Assembly: GCA_936450465.1 (NCBI GenBank)
Contig: OW388290.1
Coordinates: 27,207,457-27,271,456, forward strand
Direction of reading: 5' to 3'
Origin: Gibbula magus
Lineage: Eukaryota > Mollusca > Gastropoda > Trochida > Trochidae
DNA length: 64,000 nt
The notes beneath the pieces are model-generated. The model was not told the origin of the DNA. It saw only the letters and a program-made list of their open reading frames with translations, and made no database searches. The number at the start of each line of letters is the position of its first letter. Within the stretch, counting starts at the first letter, position 1. The position numbers and the translations under genes are program-made. Positions 1 to 12,759 of the stretch are shown here, one piece after another.

Positions 1-3000
1 TTTAGATCAACTCAACTGGCAAAACATTGCTTAGTTGATTTATTTCCAACATGGCATGTTGCACAGGACACCAACAATTCACGTGCAGTTCCTCAAGAGA
101 AGATCATCAATGATTTATAACTGATGTTTAGCTTGAAAGGCAGATATAAGGAAGGCCGGAGTCACCCACAGTTTAAAAATCTATGGCATGAACCATTCCA
201 TGTGTACTTGTGTGTGTGTGTCTGCACGCTTTCCCCCTTATTGTCCCACCATGTACCTGTCTTAGCGCAAACGTGTCATTGATTGAAACGTGCTTTTATG
301 ACCGTTGTTGCGCTCAAACTCACGCATGCAACTTGCAAAGGTAATTAATTAGTGTGAGTTCATTCTTGATCTCACGGAACGATATGAATCCCTTAACGAA
401 CATCATAAGCAATTTATGGAACTTCCATCAACATATTTACCTTCAATATAAACTTTTAATACGTTCGGAACGTTAATGCGGCCACCATTATGTTACATTA
501 ATACTGTAACGCGTACGTGAGCCATCACACGTAGCTAATCAAAACCAAATGTAAATAACGTTAACACCAAAACGTTTTCCCTTCCGTTCAAAAGACCTAA
601 ATAAGGCCTAAACCTACACCTTACAATACCAAAACAATTCACAATCTAAACCACACTCTTAAGTCTGTTAGTTTTATTAGATTTCAAAACTTCCACGACT
701 AACGCTATCTACCCCTATCCTGCTAAAGTTTCTCACCCTGGAAACCGTCGTCTCCCAAGCGGGTCAGAACGCTCATGACGGTACGTTAATTAACATCGAA
801 TCGCCCGTGTTTTATAGCTTCTGTCATCGATCGAGGAGAGGCCTGCAGACATATCTAGCAGCTAGGATCCAGCTCGTCTCATAACAGAAATATTATTTTA
901 TGAATCAGATACAACTAGTTTGCCAAACTGTTGTATGCTCGCCAAATTGGATCCCCTTATCATAATGCGTAAGAAAGAATTCAATTAACGTTTAGCATCT
1001 GTTTAGAGTGCTCGTTCGCCTCTCGATCCTATCCGTATAGCCTCGACTACTATAAGATGAGTAAGATAAAGGATACTGAGATTGGTGTGTAACATCAATT
1101 TCTTCTTTAGTCTTTAGATCTTTCCTGGAACAACGTACTCAGCTTTTATGGTGATGAAACGCATGTGACGATCACAAACATTATTTCCTTTTTGTATTAT
1201 GGTAGAAGATTTAAGCAACAGAGCGTTTTTGTGTCTGAAAGTAGCGAATCATTCCATCTGTACTTCCTTCATAAATCTCCAAACGAAAAGAAGATTTCTC
1301 TGTGAAGATGGAGGTAGGCTGTGCAATCACGGAACGAAGATTACCTTGATTATCACTATCAGCATTAAAACTCACGTAATCGCTCTTTACTGTTGGAGTT
1401 CACCTTTAAAGTTTGAGTGATACGACTCGCAGTCGGTAAATCACAACATTTCAACAAATAACTGTTATTCAGCAGGATTATTTTAACATTAAGGGTAGAA
1501 TTCGTTGCATTAGATAGAGATGTTGAAGTTATTAATACAAAACTGACGGATGTTTATAGGCACTTGCAAAGTGACGTTATTTAGATCTATGATGGCTTTT
1601 CCCGAGTTGAGAGGAAGTGTTCCGATACCCACGTCATTAATATCATAGAGAATAAAGAAAAAGGATTTATAATCCTATAACTGAACGAAATCAGCAAGGC
1701 TTCCAAAATGTCAAAGTAAACACACGTCTCCATTAACTGTAACATTATGTATTCCATGCGGGGAAGACGCTTGATGTAAACCTACACTGTATTGTCCTCT
1801 GTAACCTGCGTTTCAGGCTGTAAGAAATTCTCTTGTGATAGGAATCCTCTAAGTTTAAAAGAAAAGCTTTGAATTCGATTTTTTCCATACTTTTATATAC
1901 TTAAATCGTGGCGCATATGACGAAGAAATGAAATTGGTTCAACTTTATTCAGTACAGATTCATCCTTCACACTGATTTTACTGTAATTTGTAAGTTCAGA
2001 AACTTAAAAGTTGTTTATCTTAGTCAACGATCAATTACTCTATTTACTCGTTGACTTACGAGTTGCTAGATAACTATCGTGTACACTAGATATAACCTAT
2101 TCCGGCTTCATACGACTGAGCTCCTATAGTTGAACCATAAATGAATATCTAATCAGTTTAATATATTTGAAGTTGTAAAGGTAGCCGAAGAAAAGTCAAA
2201 ATCCAAAATATTGCTCCGCGATACATAGTAAAATAAAGTATTAGTATTAGGGTTTGAAAAAAGATTCGAAGTTCACAAATGTCATCCAATGTATGAAAAA
2301 TACAATATCCTAAAACAAAAGTTCAGCACCACCCGAACTTTTAATATTAAAGTATCTTATAGTTATTTTATTAATTCGAATCCACGTAGATCAATGTTCA
2401 CGAACTCTACGGTATTTTAACCGAGTACATTAAACAGTAATATCAACCTAGAAGATCATGATAGGAACATAGGAATTACTTTACATCGTATCTAGTTAAT
2501 GTTTGGCAACGTTGATAATGTTTCCGATCCTAGTCTTGTAAAAATAATTATCCTAGTCATATTCCACAGTTTTGAAACTCTTCAGTTAGACGATACATGA
2601 TGAAGTAAACACCCGTTTGATGTACATTACAAATTAAAGTTACCACAACTGGATTACAAACCCGCTAAAAGACCACGTCAATGAATATGTAATAAATGTC
2701 TACGGTTCTGTGTATAAAAGTAACATCACCGAACTGGATATCAATATCAACCATCATCGTATATGTAAAGGACTTAAACTACTTTCAAACTTCTATCTGC
2801 TTGTGATCACGAGGATATTTGAAAGTTCAGTTTTATCATTTATCTAAATATAAGGTATGAAGTTTAAGATTGTCATTATAGAGAAATGATTGATCAATCA
2901 CGATTTGGGAATATTTAAAAGTTAAAACATGCGCTCTTGTGTAAGCCAGTACTGGTTACTGCCGTGAGCGTTCCCATGACTGAGCCGGAAGAGAGAACTA

Positions 3001-5027
3001 GTTTCTTTAAGAACCAAATCGAAAGCTTTTATCAAAATTGCCTTGGGTCAAATTAGAATTCATAAGTTCCACTGACAATGATGCATTATTCAAATCCAAA
3101 TGTAGTCAATAAAGTTCTGTTTGAAAGAAGATTTTACGATTGAAATAGTTTGGGTCATTTTGTAAAGTGCAATCGGTCAGAGAAGGAAAACCTTGTGACC
3201 CAGAGGCGAACACATTATCAGCGTAATGGGTTGGAGTGAGCTTGATGCGCCCGTGAAGTGACATCTGGATGCACTGGTATACGTGCAACACTTCCCATCT
3301 CGGTTATAGTTGCAGTTTTCAAAGAATCAGCCTCATTGGATCACAACCTTCGCGAGCATTAAACTTCATAATGGCTTAAAATGTTGGTTAAAGTAATATT
3401 AGAATTTTGAGATGTATACTTCAATATCGAAAAGTATATTTCATTATTTTCCTTCGCAAAAACAGGCCTAACGTCCTTCAACGTTTTCCAGTGTAGAGGA
3501 AATACAATCTCACTATAATCAAGTTACCTGCACATATTCCCGAGACAGACGGCCTGAAGAACAGTGAAGCATACATTATGTCCGATTGCAGTAGATAGCC
3601 CTAACTCACAATGCTTATCCTTGATAAATTCTGTTTGGTACACATGACTTCACAAGACGAGCACACACTTAGCACCAACTACACTGAAGCTTGCAAGCCA
3701 TTACTGTCAATCTGAGGAATATTATTGAAGCATGTTACTTGTTAAACGCAATAAAGGAACATTTGGAGAGGAGTGAGACAAGGTTGCAGACTCGCACCTG
3801 CTCTATCCGACTAGCAACGTCGCTATATTACAAGCTCTTCCAGTAATGAAGTCATTTACCTAATATTCCCGAGATTTATTCTGTATAGAATTAAGTTAGG
3901 AACGGGTCTCCCTGAATCGATAGCTTATTATCACTTGTAGGATCATCCCACCAAGATATTTACATTGCTTTACTAGCACCCTCTAATCCCCGCGGACGGA
4001 TTGGATGGGACCGCAGTCGGTCCCCTATCACATAAACAGAAGCTGCATGAGTCGCACCGTCTATATAATCGGGGAAATCTTAATACAAATTGTAACCAGT
4101 GTACTTGTAACATATCTTGCCATTTACACAAAATCTCTTCGTCTGTACCCAGCTTAGTGGTAGGACAGTCTTATACGACAAATGGATAGTAAATGCATCT
4201 AAGTGTAATAATAACTTTCATTTAAGTTTAAGCTCAGCATTTAAGATTAATTAACGTTGCGGCTTAATAATAACCACGTGAGCCTATGTTTGTCAACTTT
4301 CCAGGAAATGAGACAAACATTATAATTGCCACAGTTAAGGTATAATAAGTTTTGGCTAAATAGTTTTATTTCCATAAGTATCAATTATTCATGAGTAATA
4401 ACAAGCGACCAGCTGTGACAACCACTGGATAACCCATTGTGGTGCCGCGTTTGAACCGTTTCATTAAAGCAATTAGAGTGACTGCGCCAGCTGTAAATTG
4501 TTTTAAAAAGTACAAATATGTATCGTTTAGCCACTTGCAAGTTCGAAGTGATGCAGCTACTGCCAGCTAGGTAGACACCTGACATTGTGTATTATGCATA
4601 TCGCTCCGTTTATCAACGACCTCGAAACGCTTTATTCTGACACAGAAGCGGTTCTTGCTGTGACTCTTGAATGTTTCTGCTTAAGACGGAGACAGGGTTG
4701 GCGTTGGAAAGATGTTTGTCCCAAGAGAATATTACTAGGCCATGTGGAAAGAGTCAGGTCATTTAATACTACCGTCAGCAGTCGCAGAATATCAAGATTG
4801 GTCTTTCGCAAATAACAAAGACTTGAAATTAGTTTCATGAAAAGGCGATATTGGTTGCTTTCCTCTCGAAGCTTACTGACAAACACACACACACACACAC
4901 CTCGTGGTCTATAGGAATCTAAAGAGGGTAACTTTTAGCTCAGTTCCAACCTCTAACACTGAACCATACCATATCTGAAAGAGTGAAAGAAGGTTAGCAA
5001 ATACAGCGTATGAATGCATAAACACTT
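1..5027. other. AT-rich stretch, no gene recognised
   Basis: I see no convincing coding exon, RNA gene or mobile element here. Open frames are all under 100 codons, have no recognisable motif and look like chance frames in AT-rich DNA. A short TG run lies near 209-222 and a CA run near 4883-4900. Confidence 0.6.
4883..4900. repeat. (CA)9 microsatellite
   Basis: A perfect dinucleotide run, just upstream of a minus-strand SINE copy. Confidence 0.9.
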
Positions 5028-5252
5028 GGGGTGAGGTGAGTTGGGGTTTAACGCCGCTTTCAAGAGTATTTTACTTTTATTACTAGTATTATGGCAGGGA
5101 GAAAGCCCACAACTATGGCAATGCATTGCGGTGAAACCTGCGAGCATCGGCGTGAACTAGCGAACCACGGGTGGTACTACGGTGAAATTCAGTGTAGCAT
5201 TTCACCAAAATCTTCCTACATGTAGAACAGTTCTCCACTACAGACAACGTTG
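5028..5252 (-). mobile_element. tRNA-derived SINE, copy lacking the tRNA head
   Basis: On the minus strand this matches the body and 3' end of the full SINE at 52940-53255. It runs from the GACAAAGTTG-like segment through the GCATTGC and GGTTTCACCGCAATGCAT segments to CTTGAAAGCGGCGTTAAAC and a CTCACC tail. The 3' tail is at the low-coordinate end (about 5028-5050). The tRNA-like head with A and B boxes is absent, so this is a 5'-truncated copy. By eye it differs from the full copy at roughly one site in seven, so it is older. No target-site duplication is visible. An open frame over it is a by-product of the SINE. Confidence 0.85.
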
Positions 5253-7189
5253 AATAATGATTCCAATAGTGTAAGAGCAATGGTATACATTTTAAGCTAA
5301 CTGCAAATGCACAGTCTTGAGTTGTAATACGACAAAAGTAGGATCGTCCTTACTCTAGTTGACGTAGATTATCACTGAAGGTGCAATCCATTAATGTTCA
5401 GTGATCAACTATCTGGAAGAAAATTAATTAGTGGATGTCTTTTTGAAGCAGCCATCGTGGATGTTAGGATCACTCCATTAACTATTATTATTTTTAAATT
5501 AGTATATACATTATACAGTGATTTTAGATACAATGGAGAAGAACATATTCGAACTCATTATAGGCTACAAATAAGCAATACTAAACAAGATTTTTTATTT
5601 TGAAAAATAATTATACATCGCCAACAGGATGTATGTGGTTCAGAAATGAAAACAATTTAACATATATAAGAACAGCGTTACAATAATTTTGAGTATTAAA
5701 TTACATTCCATAATGTACCATCGTAAACAATCTTCAAACTGACAAATATCTACAGTTACACCATGTATTGTTTAGAGTTCCAGGTTCAAAATTTGCAATC
5801 TACATGTGACATAAAAGTTAGAGACACTGCGCTAATTCGTTATGACGTGACCTTTATCATCTGTAAACCTCTCGACATATTGACGACAAATACCAAATAC
5901 AGATTTATGTTAATTTGACAAAAAAACTCCACATTGTTTTCCAATAAATGTAACACTTATGCTTTATTTTCCCCCTCTTTTTATAAATTTTCATAACGAT
6001 CCTATCCAACTTTGATGATATGAATATTCATTTTTAATACATTTACCAGTCACACTAAAAGCTTCCCTCAACCATTTCATTATTTCATTACGTGTAAATC
6101 AGAAAATGTATCTTTGCGAAGAATTGTTTGTCTATATATGATCACAGCCAAGTACAATACACGTATGGACATGTGTAAATAAAGAGATGTTCAAAACAGA
6201 CGAAAAGACAATGTCACTAAGTCCATTATGTAAAATATAAGGCCCGTGATATATATCTTTATATAATAAGGTTGTACGAATATGTATGAGTCTGTTAATG
6301 ATAGGAGAAATAAACGTAGCTAGAATGATGCCCCGGGGAACAGGAGGGCATCAATATTGCTTGGTTATATTTTAGCTCTTTTCATGAAAAATGCTTTGCT
6401 TATGCATTTACACTGTGCTTGCTCACCTAACATCATTCGTGCAAGAACTCCTTTCTCTTCGTATAAGATACTCATGTTGAAGAAGTAAGGCATTATCTGT
6501 TTTGATCATGTTATAATCGATTTTGAATGTCATAAATATCGCAAATGTTACTCGACACCTGTTTTCATTACAATTTTATGCTCATATTTCACCATATACG
6601 CTAATTTATTAAGCACCTTTACCCTTCTTATCTTCATTATCATGATAGAAACGGATTTATCTTGAAATCTTCTGCATGAAAGTGCATTATAAATGATAAA
6701 AGGCTCTTAAAAAAGACCTTAATAGATGCATACGGGTGATGTATGAATTATGTTTTTAATGTGTGTTTTTGGGACGTCACGATGTCATAATTATTCATCT
6801 CAATGAACAATATGAAACAATGTAAGATTACGTTAGAGCGATTTCGCTCGCTAGATAATATGTAATCATGCAGTTAATTAAATGTAGCGGACGTGAAGTT
6901 ATGAAACACAATCCAAGTAATACATCTGCACGATTTGCAGTGTGTAAATGTGTGTGTGCATGAATAGTGGTACCTTACCTGCATAGGATACTAGGGAAGA
7001 AAGGACGACAAAGACGATGAGGTATCGCAATCTCCCAGAGGCACAACAGTGGTATCGTGGTTGTTGTTGTTGTAGTTGTCGCAGCATGGTTTGTTGTGGT
7101 TGTAAGACATCCGTCCACCTCTCACAGTTATGTGGGCTTGCACGGTATCAAATATTCATCTTGCTTTCCAGATTTCTCTGTAAGAAGAT
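5253..7189. other. no feature recognised
   Basis: AT-rich unique sequence. No coding, RNA or repeat feature can be supported. A short TTG-rich run lies near 7058-7075. Confidence 0.55.
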
Positions 7190-7560
7190 TTCAGACTTGG
7201 CCTTAGCTTCAACTGTGGGCAGGCAGGTTGTTGGCAGAGGGGGTGGGGGAAGTGACTGGAGGGAGAGGCCCAAAGAGAGGGAGGGGTAGGACAGGGGGCA
7301 GGCTATTCTCTATTCCTTCAATCTTCAACAGAGCTGATTGGCCGGCGGCTCTGTAGACTACGTCCCGACAAAGTAAAGAGAAGGAAAACTGATTGCAGTT
7401 TTAGCGCAACCCTGCTGCCTTGTGGCTTATAAGAAGTTAGCGTCCTCCAATAGGCTTGCGTTGGAGCGCGGAGCGAGCCCTTGAGGAATTGTCTGAATAA
7501 TAAATGACGTACTATACTGTACAGTGGACTTGCTGGAGAGGGGAGTAGGCGCTTTGATCT
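7190..7560 (+). promoter_or_regulatory. GC-rich patch with promoter-like boxes (tentative)
   Basis: This patch stands out from its AT-rich surroundings. It has dense G runs at about 7219-7310, an inverted CCAAT box (ATTGG, 7337-7341) beside GCCGGCGG, a TATAAG at 7428-7433 and a direct CCAAT at 7447-7451 followed by GGAGCGCGGAGCG. These could form a promoter, but no downstream exon can be identified, and each box is short enough to occur by chance. The G runs could also fold as a G-quadruplex. Strand is a guess from the TATA-like box. Confidence 0.2.
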
Positions 7561-10500
7561 GATGGTTTAATTTCACTCGAATTTGAAAATACTTGCCAAT
7601 TACACTTTGACATTTAGAGGAGTGGACACGTGCATTGTACTACTCGATCTACCAGACCTATATAGCACGACGAGCTCTACATTTCATCAGCGACTCTAAC
7701 ACTTCTTCTTTGAGCTTCACGGACCCTGATTAGTACCTTTACTCAAAGAGAAAAACCGACTCTAATGTACACGGACGAGTTTGTTGAACAGATTGAAACA
7801 TCCATTTCATTTCATATCTTTTGGCGCAGGTTTTGATACAGAAGGAATTTGACTAGGAATCTGGGTTGCAAGTAATATGTTCTATTTATGACAGCTTGAT
7901 TTTCAATCACGGGGGCATGGTCCAAAATGTAATTCCACAGATGAGATACACATTGGTATATTTGAACGTTTCACGAATGACCTGAAGTTTCATTTTATTC
8001 CAATCGATTCCTTACATGTACCTACATTATATACATGGTATGTACATTTAGTTTACAGGTGGTTCCTGTTACTCAGTATGACAGTACCCGTCTCCCGACG
8101 CTATGTTCTTTCTTCAACACTATCGTCTCTATCTTTAATTCGGTTGTGGTGATAATATCTTGCACCAGCGACATTGACAAGTTTATTTGTATCGGCCCTG
8201 CAAGAATCTACAGATAAGCAGCTACACTGCCATTCCGACAGGCTGATTCATATCTTTGGGCGTTTGTGAATTGATCAGAACCGAAAATCTAGACCATGCC
8301 CCTTATGACTGCGCTTGCAAAGTTACACTGTTTTCTGATATATACATGGTCGTTTGGGATTACATAAACAACATTATCTACCCTCTAAGGAGGTTTGTTT
8401 AATGTAAACCTTGAGATGAGGTTAGTTTTGTTGACTGAAGGCGTGATGATCATTGGTTGAAAAAGGAATTTTCAAGCATAAATGTGAACATATGAAACCA
8501 TTAAAACTCGAATTACTGTTTAATGTCTGACATAATCCAACACACTTTGTTATTAATGCACTTGTAAATATCTAATCATGATAAAATATTGCAGAATCGA
8601 TGTTCAGTCGTCCTGTCGAATCCCAAGTGATTTAACATAGCTCCAAGCTCTGAAAACGTTACATGCAACATTTTATTTTAGGGAAATAGCAAAACATTCA
8701 CTGCTTTCAACACCATGTTTTCCGGCCATATGCTTTACCAGTTATGTATTAAAACGAAATTATTTGTTTCAGTAAAACATCATGATCATCTTCACGTCAG
8801 TGAGAGTCCATAAGCTTCCTCAACATACAGTTCCCCAAGTAGTCCCTGAACACAACACGATTGTAACACGCAAGGCAATTTCGACAAATGTTTAAGTTTG
8901 ATATGATTAAATTACATAACTTATTTTACTTGAACCATTTTTAATTTTAATTCAATTTTGTTGATTTGAGCGCAATAACCGAAATCAATAAAAGCATTGT
9001 GGTTGAAACGGTTCGATTAGATCCTTGGAGAATGTAATCAAGAAAGGAGTTTCCATTTCATGAAGTGCAGCGATATATCATCGTTATAAATATGATTGAT
9101 ATGTTAAAACGTAATTGACAGTTCAATGTAAAGAATCGGTTCGGTTTCAGATTGAGAATCTATGAATAGATAGACATAGAGATGAATAGATAGGCATAGA
9201 GACAGATATACATTAAATTTATATGAAGATAAATATAGTCATTGAATCTATAGGTAATAGTTTATGAATTATGAATATCTTATGGATTAATAAAAATATT
9301 TGTAACACCGAAATTCTACTGTCACCTTGTATGTTTTGTAAATTCATATTGAGTTTCAGTTGTGTATCAAACGTTGTTCAAACGAAATTAAAAGAATGTA
9401 AACCTGACGTCTGACAGTGTAATAACAAACAAATAAATCTTTGCATTTTAATGAAAATTCGTGCCAATCGAAGGCGATGTTAATAGTATGTTTCGTCAAG
9501 CCATATCTAATTGTATGTAAATTATTTACAGTAGGTGATGGTGACGACGAATACAAATCTCTATGGAATGAGTGACAATTGCGTATCCAGGGGTATTGTT
9601 TTAACTTTGTTCTTATCAAGATGATTTGTGTAGCTTTTAAATCGTTATTTTATTCTGTTTCTCGTGTATTGCTTCTTACTGTAAGTGTTTTACAAAATTG
9701 TTCACATAAAGTAAAAATGCACATAATATAATATTGTACAATAAGTAGAGGACGCACACAATTGCTGATTATTTGTTGTAACAACGCCATGAACATCTCT
9801 TGCATGCATGTTAGTAGTTAAAGCAAAAAACGTGGTATGAGGCAAAGTGCATGGAAGTTCAGAATGCCAATAAAACGAATCAATATTTACTTACCTAAAT
9901 TAATATAATATTGGTTGCTATCCAACGTAGCGTCAATAAGCACTCATTTTACAGATACCTATTTCAAGAGATGAAACTGATGCCAGGAATGAGATTTTAA
10001 CATATATTTCGTGTGTACCAAGTCCCTAATGGTAATTGGTCCATATTTATCTTAAATGCCTTATGGCCATCTATAATTCACTATTGTATATGTGATATTG
10101 TAAAAATTCATATTGTCAAGCTATGTAATATTCTTTCCCCATGCTACACTGTATACAAGCGACGGTGTAGAAGAACCGTTCATCATACATGTTCTTATCG
10201 ACCGCACGTACAGCAACACAGCTGAGGAGGAACATTATGGCTAAGAAACTCATGCAACAAAACAATTACACGTTAAGTGTATTTAGCTCGGGAGGAACGT
10301 TCTTGAGAATGGTATTGAAATACATTAATCTGATATGTTACGATTCTCTAGACTGATTGTCTGAGAAAATGAGTCTTTGATTCTTTACAGATATTACGAC
10401 GGAGATACCCCCGACATTTCCAGAATCTATTTTCTTGATCACATTTTTGGACGTAAGTGTCTTATCTCTATGATGGGTAAGGAAGAGGGCAGTAATGTTA

Positions 10501-12509
10501 GTCGTTTATGTGTGTATTGACGATGGTAAGCTAAAAGCGATTGATCGTTGTAATGCTCAACAGATAGAGAGGAATCCAAAACACGCCGTCGGCGGAACGA
10601 GTATTCAGCGCAGAGAAATCTCCATCACCCTAATGTGATTTTAAAAAGTCCACAATACTAATCTTGTTAGGTCGTAAATTGAAAATTATGACACTCTTAA
10701 CCTAAGAAATCCATTCATGATACGGAATTAGTTTCATCGATTTGCAAATGATAAGCGGCATTCCGCCTGGAGATTGCGAAATCTCACAAGGCAGTAAATA
10801 AAGACACTGGAGACGGTTCTCTAAAGGACGAGGCGAATCACGGTCCACAGCGTTATACAAGAACAATGCCTGTCAAAATATTGCAAATCGTAGCTCATGA
10901 TCATGATAGATGACTCTATACGTATACACAGACAATCAATAAAATGAGCACTTAAGGTCCCAGACTGAAATATATTTTATTCATTCGATTGTCTCCCTTT
11001 TTCAATTTAGCTTTATTGTTTTGTTTGGTTATTTCACGTTGAGTATACATATATGAATCATCTAATAAATATTGTTTAGTTTGGAATACTCGTCCATTTA
11101 TGCGAACTGCCAGCACTATTAAATATAATTCATCATGAAAAATGTCTATGCTTACTATTTGTTGACAAAGTTACCAAATTGTAGAGGTTTATTGAACTCA
11201 CTGTCAATACAATTTAGATCTACGGTCTAATATCAGTGTTAGTATCTCTGAGGTCGATTTATCAGTATTTCAGTTACATACTGTGTACGTGTATTCAAAG
11301 TTAAGAAAGATTAATGCTCAATTTGAACATTGTCATAAAACTCCTTATTACCAATAACGACAAATGCATTGAGAATCGAACAATGATTGCGTTTGTATCC
11401 CATGAAGTGCTTCACAAGTCATTCGTCGTGGTACTTGTGGGCACCCTTCACTTTTAGGGATTGGTTTGAACAAGATGTATTGTATGTTTCGAGTCACACG
11501 AGGTTTACAATCGGTAAAAGAGTAATATATTTTACACAAACAAAATATGGGATTAAATTGATAAATATGATGCCAAAGGTCATGTCGTTGCTTGAAAACC
11601 AACAATTCGATGTACAACAATGACTGATGATATTTATTAACATTTCAAAACAAACATATTACAATTAATCTATTTTCTTCTAAAATGTTCTTCTTTTAAA
11701 ATTTCCAGCTTCAAATATCTATTTATATCTCTTTTTCCAAATGGCCGATCGTGGAGATCATATTATCATTATCATATTAAAAGCACGGTGTCTCAGAATA
11801 CATATCCACTCGTTACAAACTATTTTGGTCTGTTCGACATTTTAACAAAGAGACAGGTTTCTTAAGGTCAAATTATTGACTGGATACAATAACATGTATT
11901 AGCTTCCTCTAGCTCAGGCTATAAGCTTCCTTCGGATGGCACTGTCAGTTTAAATGTACACAATGTCAATTATGTATCATTTGTACGTCTTTTTAATTAC
12001 ACATATAAACTGACAAGACGTTATTTCCCCATTTAGTTGCAATCAATGTCAGCCTGAACATGAAAACATTGTTGCAACATCGGTAACCCTTCATCATTTA
12101 CTTCAGAAGCGAATATTTTTAAAGGGACGCGTGCAGCTGGTATCGTTGTAGAATGTCAAAATGTTTGGTTAACATATTCTGTATCTGTTAACATTTAAGT
12201 TATTTGTCTTATAAAGGTGTAACCGTATTTATTTGATATACCGTGATACAGTGCTTAAATTATTGAATTAGATTGAGATTTTGATTAACATACAAAGTTT
12301 GCTAGATGTGGCATGACATTGTCCAATTATAAAAAAAATAAACATATTACATTTTCAATTAATGATAGTTTAGGACCAAAGTTAGGTTTAAAATTAATCC
12401 ACAATGGTACAAATTAAATAAATATGAGATATATAAGGCATTAATTTTGAATTTTCAATTGTATTAACAATGAGAATAAAAAAATCATTTATACAAACCT
12501 AGTGATATT
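7561..12509. other. no gene recognised
   Basis: AT-rich sequence with only short motifless frames. A small imperfect repeat of ATAGAGATGAATAGATAG type lies at about 9160-9210. Nothing else can be supported. Confidence 0.55.
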
Positions 12510-12511
12510 AG

Positions 12512-12745
12512 TTGTCAGAAAGTAGGATCTTGAGTTCATCCACAGGAGGAAACAGTGATACAACTTCAATGTCATTCTCTCATGGTGTGGTCATTTGGCA
12601 GGTACTCTGGCCATTGGATCACCGCTGGTCATGGCAGGGTAATATTGATTGGGAGGAACTGGCCGTAACTGGGGGCGAGGGTCGTTGTGGTCTCACCCTC
12701 TTCTAGGTCCGTATCCTCAACTCGGGGTCAGCACGCTGGGGGCCC
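12512..12745 (-). other. GC-rich exon-like patch, minus strand (possible gene relic)
   Basis: Read on the minus strand, a pyrimidine-rich stretch ending in TTATTTCACAG (about 12745-12755) precedes GGGCCCCCAGCG. About 55 bases later there is a donor-like AAGAGG/GTGAGA. Short coding-like peptides can be read in different frames, among them PPNQYYPAMTSGDPMARVPA and ENDIEVVSLFPPVDELKILL. Stops and frame changes interrupt them, so no single exon stays open through the patch. It may be a decayed exon or terminal exon plus 3' UTR, or chance in GC-rich DNA. I cannot name a family. Confidence 0.2.
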
Positions 12746-12759
12746 CTGTGAAATAACAA

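Noticed and set aside
2021..2053. Short inverted repeat around AGTCAACGA / TCGTTGACT
   Set aside because: Nine-base arms with a long loop are expected by chance in 64 kb.
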